Shown here: positions 16,122 to 25,383 of the stretch, piece after piece
Layout of the letters: each line of letters starts with the position of its first letter
Position numbering within the stretch: the stretch's first letter is position 1
Notes under the pieces: generated by a model
Database searches by the model: none
What the model was told of the DNA's origin: nothing
What the model saw: only the letters and a program-made list of their open reading frames with translations
Position numbers and translations under genes: made by a program
Source of the DNA: JAMOQA01 sp964420365
GTDB lineage: Bacteria > Acidobacteriota > Polarisedimenticolia > J045
DNA: 64,000 nucleotides
Assembly (NCBI GenBank): GCA_964420365.1
Contig: CAYQTA010000094.1
Coordinates: 1 to 64,000, forward strand
Reading direction: 5' to 3'

Positions 16122-17176
16122 GCGTCGCTCCGTCCGGCATCGCCCTCCTCGGCGCCGCCCGCGAGCACGAGCAGGCGATCGAGGGAAGCGGGCCGCCCGA
16201 TCACGATCAGGACCGACCCCGGCTGGATGACCTCCTCGGGCCGGGGGTTGAACACCTTCTCCCCGTCGGGCCGGAAGATGGCGGTGACGATGATATCAAG
16301 ATCCCGGCGGATCGGGCTGTCCCGGAGGGAGACCCCCGCGAGGGGGGAGCCCTCGGTCACCGTCACCTCCTCGAGAACGACCTCGAGACCGGCTCCCCGG
16401 GCCACCTCCTCCAGGAAATCGACGACCCGGGGACGCAGCAGGACCCGGGCCATCACCAGCCCGCTCCGCTCGTACGGGTTGATCACCCGGTTCGCGCCCG
16501 CCTTGGTCAGCTTCGCCGCGCTGCGGTCCTCGGAGCAGCGGGCGACGATGAACAGGTCAGGCCGGAGAGAGCGGGCCGCAAGGACGGTGTAGATGTTCTC
16601 CGCGTCGGACCCGAGAACGGTGATCAGCCCGCGCGCCCGCTCGATCCCCGCCTGCCGGAGCACGTCGTCGTCGGTGGCGTCCCCGACGATCAGGGGCTCG
16701 TCTCCCGCGTCCTCCGACTCCTCGAGGGCGATCACCACGTAGGGAGCCCCCTGGCTGCGGAGCTCGTGGCAGATCGCCCGGCCGACCCGGCCGTAGCCGC
16801 AGATGATGTAGTGGTCGCGCATCCGCCTCGCCCTTCTCAGCACCCGGCGCCGCTTGAGCAGCCGCCCCTCGACCAGGACCTCGGCGAGGGAGCCGCTGAC
16901 GTAGACCGCGATCCCGATCCCCCACAGGATGACCCCGATCGCGACGATCCGTCCCGCGGGCCCGAGGGGATGCACCTCGCCGTACCCGACCGTGGTCACC
17001 GAGATCACGGTCATGTAGAAGGCGTCGAACCAGGTCCACCCCTCGCCGCCGACCAGGCGGAAGAGGATCGTTCCCGCCGCCAGCAGCAGGACCAGCAGGG
17101 CGGAGGCCACCCCGAGGGGGCGGCGCATCGTCGCGGGAAGCAGGAGCTCGTTTCGCACCGCCGGGGATCCTAGCAC
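16118..17176 (-). CDS. two-TM potassium channel with RCK (TrkA-N/TrkA-C) domains
   Basis: Up to 352 residues. Two membrane segments (about 22-41 and 78-95) flank a pore helix and selectivity filter TTVGYGE (61-67). The RCK-N Rossmann domain begins with IICGYGRVGRAI, and a TrkA-C domain (about 265-340) completes a channel of the Kch/MthK class. This gates K+ flux in response to ligands. Start is uncertain: GTG 17176 has no ribosome binding site, GTG 17158 has a weak AGGA, and ATG (MRRPLG) is further in. Co-transcribed with the methyltransferase downstream. Confidence 0.85.
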   Translation of the reverse strand: MLGSPAVRNELLLPATMRRPLGVASALLVLLLAAGTILFRLVGGEGWTWFDAFYMTVISVTTVGYGEVHPLGPAGRIVAIGVILWGIGIAVYVSGSLAEVLVEGRLLKRRRVLRRARRMRDHYIICGYGRVGRAICHELRSQGAPYVVIALEESEDAGDEPLIVGDATDDDVLRQAGIERARGLITVLGSDAENIYTVLAARSLRPDLFIVARCSEDRSAAKLTKAGANRVINPYERSGLVMARVLLRPRVVDFLEEVARGAGLEVVLEEVTVTEGSPLAGVSLRDSPIRRDLDIIVTAIFRPDGEKVFNPRPEEVIQPGSVLIVIGRPASLDRLLVLAGGAEEGDAGRSDA

Positions 17177-17265
17177 GGGGCCCCGGGCCGGGCGCGGGGA
17201 ACCTCCTTGGGCTACGATTCGGGGTCCCGGCCGGCCCCCGCCGGCCCCTCTCGGAGGACACCGTC

Positions 17266-18384
17266 ATGCCGACTCCCGAAGAGGTCCGCGCACTCCTCTC
17301 CCGCATCCCCTACCCCGGCTGGTCCCGGGACATCGTCAGCCTCGGGCTCGTCCGGTCGGTGGAGGTGGACGGCGAGACCGCCCGCATCGCCCTCGAGACC
17401 ACGGGGCGCGGCGCGGACGTGGTCGAACAGGTCCGGCGGGCGATCCGCGAGGCCCTTGCCGGGGCGGGGATCACCCGCGTCGAGTTCCGCTCCGTCGCGA
17501 AGGGGCCCGTCCCCCTGCCGACGGCGGGGACCCACCCGGCGGCCGGCGGCCGCGGAGCGACCCCCGGGGGGGCCGAGCCGGGCCCGGCGGCCCGCCCCGG
17601 CCCGCCCCCCACGGTCCAGCCGAAGGTGAAGCGGGTGCTGGGGGTCGCGTCCGGGAAGGGCGGCGTCGGCAAGAGCACCGTGGCCGTGAACCTGGCGGCC
17701 TCGCTCGCCCTGGCCGGCCGGAAGGTCGGTTTCCTCGACGCGGACATCTACGGACCGTCCGCCCCCCTGATGTTCGATCTCGAGGGAAAGAAGCCGGAGG
17801 AGCAGGACGAGAAGGGACGGCTCGTCCCCCTCGAGGCCCACGGCGTCCACGTGATGTCCGCCGGGTTCTTCCTCGAGCGGGACACCGCCCTGATCTGGCG
17901 CGGGCCCCTCGTGGCCGGCTTCGTCCGGCAGCTCATCACCGACGTCGCCTGGGACGGGCTCGACGACCTGGTGATCGACTTCCCGCCGGGGACGGGGGAC
18001 GCCCAGCTCACGATCTCGCAGGCGCTGCAGATGGACGGCGTGCTGATCGTGACGACGCCCAACGACCTCGCGCTCGTCGACGCGGTCAAGGGCGTCACCA
18101 TGTTCCGCAAGGTGGAGGTCCCGATCCTGGGGATCGTCGAGAACATGGCCTGGTTCGAGTGCCCGAACTGCGGCGAGCGGCACCGGATCTTCGGCGGCGG
18201 CGGACCGGAAGCGGCGGCGGAACGCCTGGGGACGCGGGTGATCGCCCGGATCCCGATCGACCCGGAGGTGGTCGCCGAGTCGGACCGCGGGATCCCCACC
18301 GTGATCTCCCGCCCGGACAGCCCGGCCGCCCGGGCGTACGCCGAGCTCGCGCGGGAGCTCCTCGCCGTGGAGGGGAAGGCATGA
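17266..18384 (+). CDS. mrp: Mrp/ApbC-family Fe-S cluster carrier ATPase
   Basis: 372 residues. An N-terminal DUF59/MIP18-like domain (about 1-80) is followed by a Gly/Pro linker and a P-loop domain with the deviant Walker A GKGGVGKST near residue 131, LDADIYGPS, IDFPPGTGD and ECPNCGE, whose CxxC binds the Fe-S cluster at the dimer interface. It delivers Fe-S clusters to apo-proteins in the cytoplasm. A TACGAT -10-like hexamer lies at 17213-17218. The stop overlaps the next gene's ATG. Confidence 0.93.
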   Translation: MPTPEEVRALLSRIPYPGWSRDIVSLGLVRSVEVDGETARIALETTGRGADVVEQVRRAIREALAGAGITRVEFRSVAKGPVPLPTAGTHPAAGGRGATPGGAEPGPAARPGPPPTVQPKVKRVLGVASGKGGVGKSTVAVNLAASLALAGRKVGFLDADIYGPSAPLMFDLEGKKPEEQDEKGRLVPLEAHGVHVMSAGFFLERDTALIWRGPLVAGFVRQLITDVAWDGLDDLVIDFPPGTGDAQLTISQALQMDGVLIVTTPNDLALVDAVKGVTMFRKVEVPILGIVENMAWFECPNCGERHRIFGGGGPEAAAERLGTRVIARIPIDPEVVAESDRGIPTVISRPDSPAARAYAELARELLAVEGKA

Positions 18385-19289
18385 TGCACGGCTTCCGCGT
18401 CGTCCTGCTCGCGGGCCTGGCCCTCGGGACGGGCTGCGCGACGCCGGGCCGGGCTTCCCTGCCCCCGGGAACCACCGCCCACGGCCAGGAGCTGCTGGGC
18501 GAGCGGCTGGCCGACTGCGAGCCGGCCGAGTGCCTGCGGATCGCCCGCGAGATCGCGTTCAGGGAGCGGCCGGAGGACGCGGAGTTCCTCGCGGCGGCGA
18601 TGGAACGGGCGCTCCGGGACAAGGGAACCCTGAAGACCTGGCTCTACCGCAACTTCCCGGACCTGCCCCCGGCGGGCAGGGCGGAGGCGCTCCGGTTCCT
18701 CGACCGGAACTTCGACCTGCTGATCTCCGGGATGGACTTCCAGGCCGCGGAGATCGCCCGGATGGGCCTCTTCGACGACGACGCCCGCGTCCGCGCCGCC
18801 GCCGGTCTCCTCGTCACCCGCCACCGGTTCAACCGGTTCGCCAACACCCTGATCGACGCCGCGGAGATGCATCCCGAGCTGACGATCCCGGCCCTCGTCG
18901 GCATCGGCATCGACCACGATCCCCGGGCCGCGCGCTGGGTGGTGCGGCAGCTCTCGTCGCCGGACGAGGAGGTCCGAGCCGCCGCCCGCTGGGCCCTGCG
19001 CGCCATCGGCCCCCCCGCCGGCGTCGCGCTCCGCGAGGCCCTCGAGCGGGCGAAGGGGCCGGAAGACTGGGGCCCGATCCTCGACGGCTGGCTCCTGGTC
19101 CTGAGCGGCAAGGACAGCTCGGTCCTCTCCGCGTGGCTCGAGGAACACGGGGAGGCCGACCCGGAGCGGGCCGAGCGGGTTCGCCGGGCCCTTGCCGCCC
19201 TCGAGGTCTCCCGCTACCGGCCCGAGCGCGTGCCGAAGCCGGAGTGGACGCCGGCGGAGCAGTTCGCGGAGCCTACCCCGGCGCGCTGA
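18381..19289 (+). CDS. predicted lipoprotein with HEAT-like helical repeats
   Basis: 302 residues. A hydrophobic signal segment ends in LGTGCATPG, a probable lipidation Cys. The remainder is alpha-helical with HEAT/armadillo-like turns, such as DDDARVRAAAGLLV, DHDPRAARWVV and SPDEEVRAAARWALRAIG, ending in a Pro/Glu tail. Such repeats are protein-binding scaffolds; no partner is evident. Translation is coupled to mrp by an ATGA overlap. The 3' end overlaps the convergent aminotransferase gene by 17 bp. Confidence 0.75.
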   Translation: MMHGFRVVLLAGLALGTGCATPGRASLPPGTTAHGQELLGERLADCEPAECLRIAREIAFRERPEDAEFLAAAMERALRDKGTLKTWLYRNFPDLPPAGRAEALRFLDRNFDLLISGMDFQAAEIARMGLFDDDARVRAAAGLLVTRHRFNRFANTLIDAAEMHPELTIPALVGIGIDHDPRAARWVVRQLSSPDEEVRAAARWALRAIGPPAGVALREALERAKGPEDWGPILDGWLLVLSGKDSSVLSAWLEEHGEADPERAERVRRALAALEVSRYRPERVPKPEWTPAEQFAEPTPAR

Positions 19290-20415
19290 GCCGCTCGCGG
19301 ATCGTCCCGAGGGCCCGGGCCAGCGCCACGTCCTCCTGGGCGTAGCCGATCCTCACCCACCCGGGAGCCGTCTCCCCGAACGCCTCCCCGGGAACGACGA
19401 CGATCCCGTCCTCCTCGAGGAGCCTCCGCGCGAACGCCCGTCCCCCTCCCTGCCGCGAGACGTCGACGAACGCGTAGAACGCTCCCTCGAGGGGTGCCCG
19501 CGGCGCGACGTCCCCCAGCAGGTCCTCGACGAGGTCCCGGCGGCGCCGAAAGCGGTCCCGGATCCGCGCCATTCCCTCCCGCCCGGCGGAGGAGAATGCC
19601 GCGCGGGCCGCCCGCTGGATCGGCGTCGCGGCGCAGGTCAGGACCGTCTGCTGCAGGGCGACGACCTTCGCCACCAGGTCCGGGTCCGGCGTGATCGCCC
19701 AGCCGACCCGCCACCCGGTGAGGGCGGCGCTCTTCGAGAGCCCGCCGCAGACGACGACCAGCGGGTCCGGTTCCGAGGGTGGCCCGGGGGCCGGCCCCTC
19801 TCCGAGCCAGTGGAGGTTCCGGTAGGTGTCGTCGAGGACGAGCACGAACCCGGCCCGGTGGGCCCCCTCCCGCAGCCGCTCGAGGGTCCCGGACGGCTCG
19901 ACCGTGCCGGTCGGGTTGGACGGGGAGATCACGACGACCGCCCGGGTGCGCGGGCCGACCATGCGGAGGACCTCGTCCGGGTCGACGTGGAACCCGTTCT
20001 CCGGCCGCAGGGGGTACGGACGGGGGACCGCCCCCCACGCCCGGGCGGCCCGCTCCGCGCCCGGGAAGCCAGGGTCCGGTACGAGCACCTCGTCTCCCGG
20101 GTCGAGCAGGCACCCGAGCACGACGAACGTCGCCTGCTGGCATCCCACCGTCACCACGACGTGCTCGAACCCCGGCGCGAACCCCCCGTACTCCTCCGCG
20201 ACCAGGCGCCGCAGCTCCCGGTCCCCGGCGGTCGGTCCGTAGCCGGAGGGTCCGTCCTTCGCGGCCCCGGCGAGGGCTTCCCGCAGGGCGTCCGGCGGGT
20301 CCAGGTCGGGCTGGCCGAGCCCGAGGTTGAGCGCCTCCGGCGGGGCGGACTCGAAGATCTCCCGGATCAGGGTGCGGCGCAGGTCCCGCACCCGGGCGGA
20401 GAGGCGGGGCTTCAT
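19273..20415 (-). CDS. PLP-dependent class I/II aminotransferase, probably the lysine-pathway N-succinyl-DAP (DapC-type) aminotransferase
   Basis: 380 residues, fold type I. Visible landmarks: LNLGLGQPDLDPP (N-terminus), VGCQQATFVVLGCLLDPGDEVLVPDPGFPG, SPSNPTGT, and GLSKSAALTGWRVGW containing the PLP lysine. It is the last gene of the asd-lysC-dapB-dapA-dapD run, with an ATGA overlap to dapD, so assignment as the aminotransferase after the succinyltransferase step is strongly suggested by context. The sequence alone does not fix the substrate. Confidence 0.85.
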   Translation of the reverse strand: MKPRLSARVRDLRRTLIREIFESAPPEALNLGLGQPDLDPPDALREALAGAAKDGPSGYGPTAGDRELRRLVAEEYGGFAPGFEHVVVTVGCQQATFVVLGCLLDPGDEVLVPDPGFPGAERAARAWGAVPRPYPLRPENGFHVDPDEVLRMVGPRTRAVVVISPSNPTGTVEPSGTLERLREGAHRAGFVLVLDDTYRNLHWLGEGPAPGPPSEPDPLVVVCGGLSKSAALTGWRVGWAITPDPDLVAKVVALQQTVLTCAATPIQRAARAAFSSAGREGMARIRDRFRRRRDLVEDLLGDVAPRAPLEGAFYAFVDVSRQGGGRAFARRLLEEDGIVVVPGEAFGETAPGWVRIGYAQEDVALARALGTIRERLSAPG

Positions 20416-21260
20416 CTGAGGGCTTCCTCCAGGGAGGCCCGGGCCGAGGTCCCCTCGTCCCGGTCCTTCACGATCAGCGCGCACGCGGCGGAAAGGCCGT
20501 GCTCCCGGGCGAAGGAGGAACCGACGGCGCGGACACCGGGCACGACGACGGCGTTTTCCGGGATCTCCAGGATCCCGTCCTCCCCGGCCCGGATCACGCG
20601 CTCACGGACGAGGTCGTAGACCGGGGTCGAGCGGGTCAGGACGACCCCGGCGGCCAGGACCGCGCCCCGCCGCACCCGGACGCCCTCGAGGACGGCAACG
20701 AGCCCCCCGAGGAAGGCACCGTCCTCCACGATCACCGGGAGGGCACCGGGAGGCTCGAGGACGCCTCCCACCTGGGCTCCGGCCGACACGTGGACGCCCC
20801 GGCCGACCTGGGCGCAGGACCCGACCAGGGCGTGGGAGTCGATCATCGTCCCCTCGTCCACCCGGGCGCCGACGTTGACGTAACACGGGGGCATCAGGAC
20901 CGTGCCGGGAGCCAGGTACGCGCCCCGCCGAACCGCGCTTCCCCCGGGAACGAGCCGGACCCCCGGCATTCCATCGAGGAGCCGGGGAGGAAACAGGTCC
21001 TTGTCCCGGAACCCGAGCGGCCCGGCGGAGGGCAGGTCCACGACCTCCGCCACCCGGAACCCGAGGAGGATCCCGGTCTTCACCCAGGGATGGACCCGCC
21101 AGCCGTCCCCGTCGGGCTCCGCAGCCCGGATCGATCCGTCCTCGAGGCCGGCGAGAAGCTCCTCCACCGCCTCCCGGGCCGCCGCCCGGTCCAGGTCGTC
21201 TCCCGCCGCCGCCAGGGCCTCGATCCGGGCCGCGAGCTCGTCCCGAGCCACCCGGCTCAT
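20412..21260 (-). CDS. dapD: 2,3,4,5-tetrahydropyridine-2,6-dicarboxylate N-succinyltransferase
   Basis: 282 residues, the normal length. It transfers succinyl from succinyl-CoA to tetrahydrodipicolinate. The C-terminal left-handed beta-helix shows the hexapeptide rhythm: VMPPCYVNVGARVDEGTMIDSHALVGSCAQVG, HVSAGAQVGGVLEP and GGLVAVLEGVRVRRGAVLAAGVVL. The N-terminal helical domain has WVKTGILLGFR. Its presence shows the succinylase branch of lysine biosynthesis. ATGA overlaps join it to dapA upstream and the aminotransferase downstream. Confidence 0.95.
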   Translation of the reverse strand: MSRVARDELAARIEALAAAGDDLDRAAAREAVEELLAGLEDGSIRAAEPDGDGWRVHPWVKTGILLGFRVAEVVDLPSAGPLGFRDKDLFPPRLLDGMPGVRLVPGGSAVRRGAYLAPGTVLMPPCYVNVGARVDEGTMIDSHALVGSCAQVGRGVHVSAGAQVGGVLEPPGALPVIVEDGAFLGGLVAVLEGVRVRRGAVLAAGVVLTRSTPVYDLVRERVIRAGEDGILEIPENAVVVPGVRAVGSSFAREHGLSAACALIVKDRDEGTSARASLEEALR

Positions 21261-22147
21261 CGCGCGAGACCCGCCTCGGCGAGGGCCGCGCGCAGCTTCG
21301 CCCGGGTCGCCTCGGACGCGGGTGCGAGGGGGGGGCGCACCCCGTCGCCGCAGAGCCCGAGCAGGGCCAGGGCCGCCTTCGCCGGGACCGGGTTCGTCTC
21401 GGCGAACAGGGCCCGCGTGAGCGGCAGGAGGCGGTAGTGCTCTTCCCGTGCCCGGCCCACGTCGCCGGCGAGGGCCGCCTCGACCATCCGGACGGTGCCC
21501 CCGGGATCGACGTTCGAGAGAACGGAGATCACGCCGTCCGCCCCCATCAGGACCATCGCGCAGGTCAGCTCGTCCTCGCCGGAAAGGACCGCGAGGCCTT
21601 CCCGCCGCTCGCGGACGAGGGTCATCGCCTGGCCCAGGTTGCCGGAGGCCTCCTTGACCGCCGCGAGGCCCGGGTGGTCGGCGAGGGCGAGGATCTCGTC
21701 CGGGAGCGCGTTGCGGCCGGTGCGCCCGGGCACGTTGTAGAAGACGACCGGCAACCCTCCCTCGTCGAGCACGGCCCGGAAGTGGGCGGCGAGACCGGCG
21801 GGGTTCGGCTTGTTGTAGTACGGGGTGACGACCAGGGCGGCGTCGGCGCCGAGTTCCTTCGCCCGCCGGGTCCGCTCGATCGTCTGCCGCGTGTTGTTCG
21901 ATCCGGTGCCCGGAACGACCGGGACCTTCCCGCCGGCGACCTCGACCGTCGTGCGGACGATCCACTCCCATTCCTCGAGGGTCATCGCGGGGGTCTCGCC
22001 GGTGGTCCCGCACGGCACGAGCCCGTGGACGCCGGCCGCGAGCTGCCGTTCCACCAGGGTCCGAAACGCCTCCCGGTCGATCTCGCCGGTGGGCGTGAAG
22101 GGGGTGACGAGGGCGGTGAAGACACCGCGCAGCGCAGGTCCGCTCAT
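21257..22147 (-). CDS. dapA: 4-hydroxy-tetrahydrodipicolinate synthase
   Basis: 296 residues. A TIM-barrel aldolase condensing pyruvate with aspartate semialdehyde. Key motifs: GVFTALVTPF, PCGTTGETPAM, FYNVPGRTGRN (catalytic Tyr) and AVKEASGNL (Schiff-base Lys near 162). GGAGG precedes the ATG. Start overlaps the dapB stop and the stop overlaps the dapD start, giving tight coupling. Confidence 0.96.
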   Translation of the reverse strand: MSGPALRGVFTALVTPFTPTGEIDREAFRTLVERQLAAGVHGLVPCGTTGETPAMTLEEWEWIVRTTVEVAGGKVPVVPGTGSNNTRQTIERTRRAKELGADAALVVTPYYNKPNPAGLAAHFRAVLDEGGLPVVFYNVPGRTGRNALPDEILALADHPGLAAVKEASGNLGQAMTLVRERREGLAVLSGEDELTCAMVLMGADGVISVLSNVDPGGTVRMVEAALAGDVGRAREEHYRLLPLTRALFAETNPVPAKAALALLGLCGDGVRPPLAPASEATRAKLRAALAEAGLAR

Positions 22148-22920
22148 GGTTCCTCCTTCCCGGCGAGGAGGTCGTCGAGCATCTCCCCGATCGTGTGGGC
22201 GCCGCTGCGCCCGGCCAGCCACTCGGCAGCCCGGACGGCGCCCCGCGCGAAGATGCCGCGGTCTCTCGCCACGTGCACGATCTCGATCGACTCCCCGGGA
22301 CCGTCCCACCCCACCCGGTGGGTCCCCGGGATCTCCCCGGCCCGCACCCAGCCGACCGGCACCAGGTCCGGCGGAGGCGGCGCGTCGTCCGGGGCGCACC
22401 CGAAACGCTCCTTGCGCGGGGTCCCGGCGACCACGAGCTCGGCGAGACGCCGGGCCGTCCCCGAGGGGGCATCCTTCTTCCGGGCGTGGTGCGCCTCGAA
22501 CACCCAGGGGTCGAACCCGCCGACCCGCCCGAACCACGTGGCCGCCCGCTCGACCAGCCGGAACAGCACCTGGACCCCGAGGGCGTAGTTCGGCGCCCAC
22601 AGGAACCCGGTGCCGACCCGCCCGGCGAGGGCGCGCATCTCCCCGAGGTGCTCCGCCCAGCCGGTCGTCCCGCTGACCGTGGGGATCCCGAGCTCGAGGA
22701 GGCGGGCCACGTTCCCCGGTGCCGCGTCCGGGACCGAGAACTCGATCGCGACGTCGACCTCGTCCCGCAGGTCGTCGGTGATCGCCGCGCGGTCCGCCCC
22801 CCCCGCCTCGGGGTCGATCCGTGCGACGACCCGGTGGCCCCGCTCGGCCGCCACGACCTCGATCGCCCGGCCCATCCGGCCGTAGCCCACCAGCGCCAGC
22901 CGCAGTCGCTCAGCGCTCAT
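22144..22920 (-). CDS. dapB: 4-hydroxy-tetrahydrodipicolinate reductase
   Basis: 258 residues. NAD(P)H-binding GYGRMGRAI lies at 12-20, SGTTGW and APNYALGV mid-protein, and the substrate-binding EAHHARKKDAPSGTA is close to the canonical sequence. It reduces the product of DapA. ATG 22920 has GGAGG six bases upstream and is preferred over GTG 22923. It overlaps the lysC 3' end by 11 bp and dapA by 4 bp. Confidence 0.95.
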   Translation of the reverse strand: MSAERLRLALVGYGRMGRAIEVVAAERGHRVVARIDPEAGGADRAAITDDLRDEVDVAIEFSVPDAAPGNVARLLELGIPTVSGTTGWAEHLGEMRALAGRVGTGFLWAPNYALGVQVLFRLVERAATWFGRVGGFDPWVFEAHHARKKDAPSGTARRLAELVVAGTPRKERFGCAPDDAPPPPDLVPVGWVRAGEIPGTHRVGWDGPGESIEIVHVARDRGIFARGAVRAAEWLAGRSGAHTIGEMLDDLLAGKEEP

Positions 22921-24262
22921 CACCTTCCTCCACGTTCACGAACCGCCCGTGCCATGCCCGGGCCAGCTCGTCGGCCCGGGCCCCACCCACGACCGCGCCG
23001 AGGGAGATCGCCCCCTCCCCCTGGACGACCCGCAGCACGCCATGCCCGGCCGCCAGGGACAGGGCGTCCCCCCACAGGACCGGCCGATGGGCGAGCACCT
23101 CGCCGACCAGGGACACCAGGACCAGGTCCTCCCGGAAGCGGCACTCCCCGTCCCCGGCGAGGATCGCCTCCAGGGTCTCGGCAGCGCGGCCCGCCGGGAC
23201 GAGCAGCTCGATGCCGAGGGGACCGGGCCAGGCGTGAACGAGTTCCACGCCATGCCCGGCGATCCGCTGGGAGAGGCGCTCGAGGAACCCGCGACGGCGG
23301 CGCCATCCCGGCGCCCGCAGCCGGACCAGGGTGAGTTCCCGGCGCAGGGCGACGGCGGCGGCCCGGGATCCCGGGACCTCCTGGCGGATCACGGTGCCGG
23401 GCCTGCCCGGGGCAAGGGAGTTCCGCACGTGGACCGGCACACCGCCCTGGATCGCCGGGTCGATCGACGCCGGGTGCAGCACCCGCGCCCCGAAGAACGC
23501 CAGCTCGCTCGCCTCGCGGAACGAGATCTCCGGGATCACCCGGGCCCCGGGAACGACCCGGGGGTCTCCCGACAGGAGCCCGTCCACGTCGGTCCAGATC
23601 TCCACCCGGTCCGCGCCCAGCGCCAGGCCGAGGATCGCCGCCGACAGGTCCGATCCGCCCCTCCCCAGCGTGGTCGGCACGCCTTCCGGGGTCCCGCCCA
23701 GGTAGCCGCCGAGCACCGGGACCATCCCGTCCTCGACGAGGGGGCGCACGCGCTCCGCGCAGCGGGCCCGGGTGGCGGCGACGTCCGGCCGCGCCGCCCC
23801 GAAGTGGTCGTCGGTGACGATCACCTCCCGGGCGTCGACGACCCGGCCCGCGATTCCCTCCCCGGCCAGGGCCGCGGCGAGCAGCTCCTGGGCGAGCAGC
23901 TCCCCGAACCCGAGGGCCGCGTCCGCCGACCGCGCCGTCGTGGTTCCGAGCAGGCGCATCCCCCGGAGCAGGACCCGCAGTTCCCGGCACAGTTCCTCGA
24001 CGCGCCGCGCCAGCTCCGTGTCGCCGGGCGCCACCGCCCGCGCGACCTCGAGGTGGCGCTCCCGCAGCGCGGCGACGCCTTCCTCGATCCCCCCCCCGTG
24101 CAGCGCGGTCTCGAGGAGCCCGGCCAGGGCGTCGGTCACGCCGGCCATGGCCGAGGTGACCACGACGGGCCGGTTCCCCCGGGCCGCGGCGACGATCCCG
24201 GCGACCCGGCGCATCCCCTCCGTCCCGGCGACGGAGGTTCCACCGAACTTCATCACGATCAC
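22910..24262 (-). CDS. lysC: aspartate kinase
   Basis: 450 residues. Phosphorylates aspartate, the committed step of the aspartate family. N-terminal KFGGTSV (5-11), TTLGRGGSDLSA and FFGARVLHPASI are kinase landmarks. ACT-type regulatory sequence occupies the last 150 residues, so feedback inhibition is expected. I prefer the GTG at 24262, which overlaps the asd stop as GTGA and gives the usual MIVMKFGG-like start; ATG 24253 is the alternative. Confidence 0.95.
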   Translation of the reverse strand: MIVMKFGGTSVAGTEGMRRVAGIVAAARGNRPVVVTSAMAGVTDALAGLLETALHGGGIEEGVAALRERHLEVARAVAPGDTELARRVEELCRELRVLLRGMRLLGTTTARSADAALGFGELLAQELLAAALAGEGIAGRVVDAREVIVTDDHFGAARPDVAATRARCAERVRPLVEDGMVPVLGGYLGGTPEGVPTTLGRGGSDLSAAILGLALGADRVEIWTDVDGLLSGDPRVVPGARVIPEISFREASELAFFGARVLHPASIDPAIQGGVPVHVRNSLAPGRPGTVIRQEVPGSRAAAVALRRELTLVRLRAPGWRRRRGFLERLSQRIAGHGVELVHAWPGPLGIELLVPAGRAAETLEAILAGDGECRFREDLVLVSLVGEVLAHRPVLWGDALSLAAGHGVLRVVQGEGAISLGAVVGGARADELARAWHGRFVNVEEGDER

Positions 24263-25317
24263 GGGCAGAGCCCCCGGGCCCGCAGCAGCTCGGCGAGCAG
24301 GAGGGTACCTCCCGCCGCGCCGCGCAGCGTGTTGTGACCCAGCGCCTCGAAGCGGATGCCGAGGACGGGGCAGGGACGGACCCGTCCCACGGTGATCGCC
24401 ATCCCCCGCCCCGCGTCCCGGTCGAGCCGCGGCTGGGGCCGTCCCGGCACGTCGGTGACCAGGATCGGCGGGTCGGGCGCCGTCGGCAGCTCGCCGGTCA
24501 CACCCTCCCGCCGGAACCCCGCCAGGGCCTCCGCCACATCGGCGGGCTCCGCCGGGCGGACGGTCTCCACGGAAACCGCCAGGAGGTGCCCGTCGCGGAC
24601 GGGCACCCGGTGGGTCGCCGCCGACACGACCAGCTCGGCCTCCCGGAAACGCCCGCCCTCGAGGGAACCGAGGATCTTCCGCGGCTCGTGCTCGATCTTC
24701 TCCTCCTCGCCCGGGATCTCCGGCACGACGTTGTCGACCAGGTCGAGGGAGGGCACGCCGGGATAACCGGCGCCGGAGGCGGCCTGCAGGGTGGTGACCA
24801 GGACGCGGCGTACCCCCCAGCGCTCGTGGATCGGGGCGAGGGGCAGCACGAGGGCGATCACCGAGCAGTTCGGGTTCGTGACGATTCCGCCCTTCCCGCC
24901 CTGTTCCTCGAGGGCGGCCAGGTGGCCCGGGTTGACCTCGGGAACGACCAGGGGGACCCGCGGCGCCATCCGGTGCGTGCGGGCGTTGCTCACCACGAGG
25001 CGTCCGTCGGCGGCGAACCGGTGCTCCGCCTCCGCCGCGGCTGCGGCGTCCAGGGCGGAGAAGACCAGGGGGGCACGCACCCGGCGCGGATCGACCGGGA
25101 GTACGTCGAGCCCCGCCGCGCCCACCGGTACCGGGCCGGGAAGCTGCCAGCGAACCGCCTCGGCGTACCGCCGACCCGCGCTCCGGGCCGAGGCCGCCAC
25201 CTCGACCAGTTCGAACCAGGGATGCTCGGAAAGGAGCGCGACCAGGCGCTGCCCGACGAGACCGGTGGCGCCGAGCACCGCGACCGGCGTCTTCGTGGTG
25301 CCTCCGTGTCCGTTCAC
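24259..25317 (-). CDS. asd: aspartate-semialdehyde dehydrogenase
   Basis: 352 residues. Reduces aspartyl phosphate to aspartate semialdehyde. NADP-binding GATGLVGQRL is at 16-25, the catalytic Cys151 lies in VTNPNCSVIAL, and the substrate-binding EHEPRKIL follows. Start codon is GTG 25317 with GAGGAG seven bases upstream. First gene of the lysine operon and divergent from a HAD phosphatase gene; 66 bp separate the two starts. Confidence 0.94.
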   Translation of the reverse strand: MNGHGGTTKTPVAVLGATGLVGQRLVALLSEHPWFELVEVAASARSAGRRYAEAVRWQLPGPVPVGAAGLDVLPVDPRRVRAPLVFSALDAAAAAEAEHRFAADGRLVVSNARTHRMAPRVPLVVPEVNPGHLAALEEQGGKGGIVTNPNCSVIALVLPLAPIHERWGVRRVLVTTLQAASGAGYPGVPSLDLVDNVVPEIPGEEEKIEHEPRKILGSLEGGRFREAELVVSAATHRVPVRDGHLLAVSVETVRPAEPADVAEALAGFRREGVTGELPTAPDPPILVTDVPGRPQPRLDRDAGRGMAITVGRVRPCPVLGIRFEALGHNTLRGAAGGTLLLAELLRARGLCP

Positions 25318-25362
25318 GAGCCGCTCCTCGCCGCCGCGCGCCCCAGCGGGCCGGCGCCGGGC

Positions 25363-25380
25363 CCGGATGATAGCATCCGG
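25363..25380. promoter_or_regulatory. palindrome and -10-like hexamer between asd and the HAD gene
   Basis: CCGGATG (25363-25369) and CATCCGG (25374-25380) form a perfect 7-bp inverted repeat around ATAG. It overlaps TAGCAT (25371-25376), which ends 7 bases before ATG 25384, so it could be a -10 with an operator laid over it. Confidence 0.35.
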
Positions 25381-25383
25381 CCC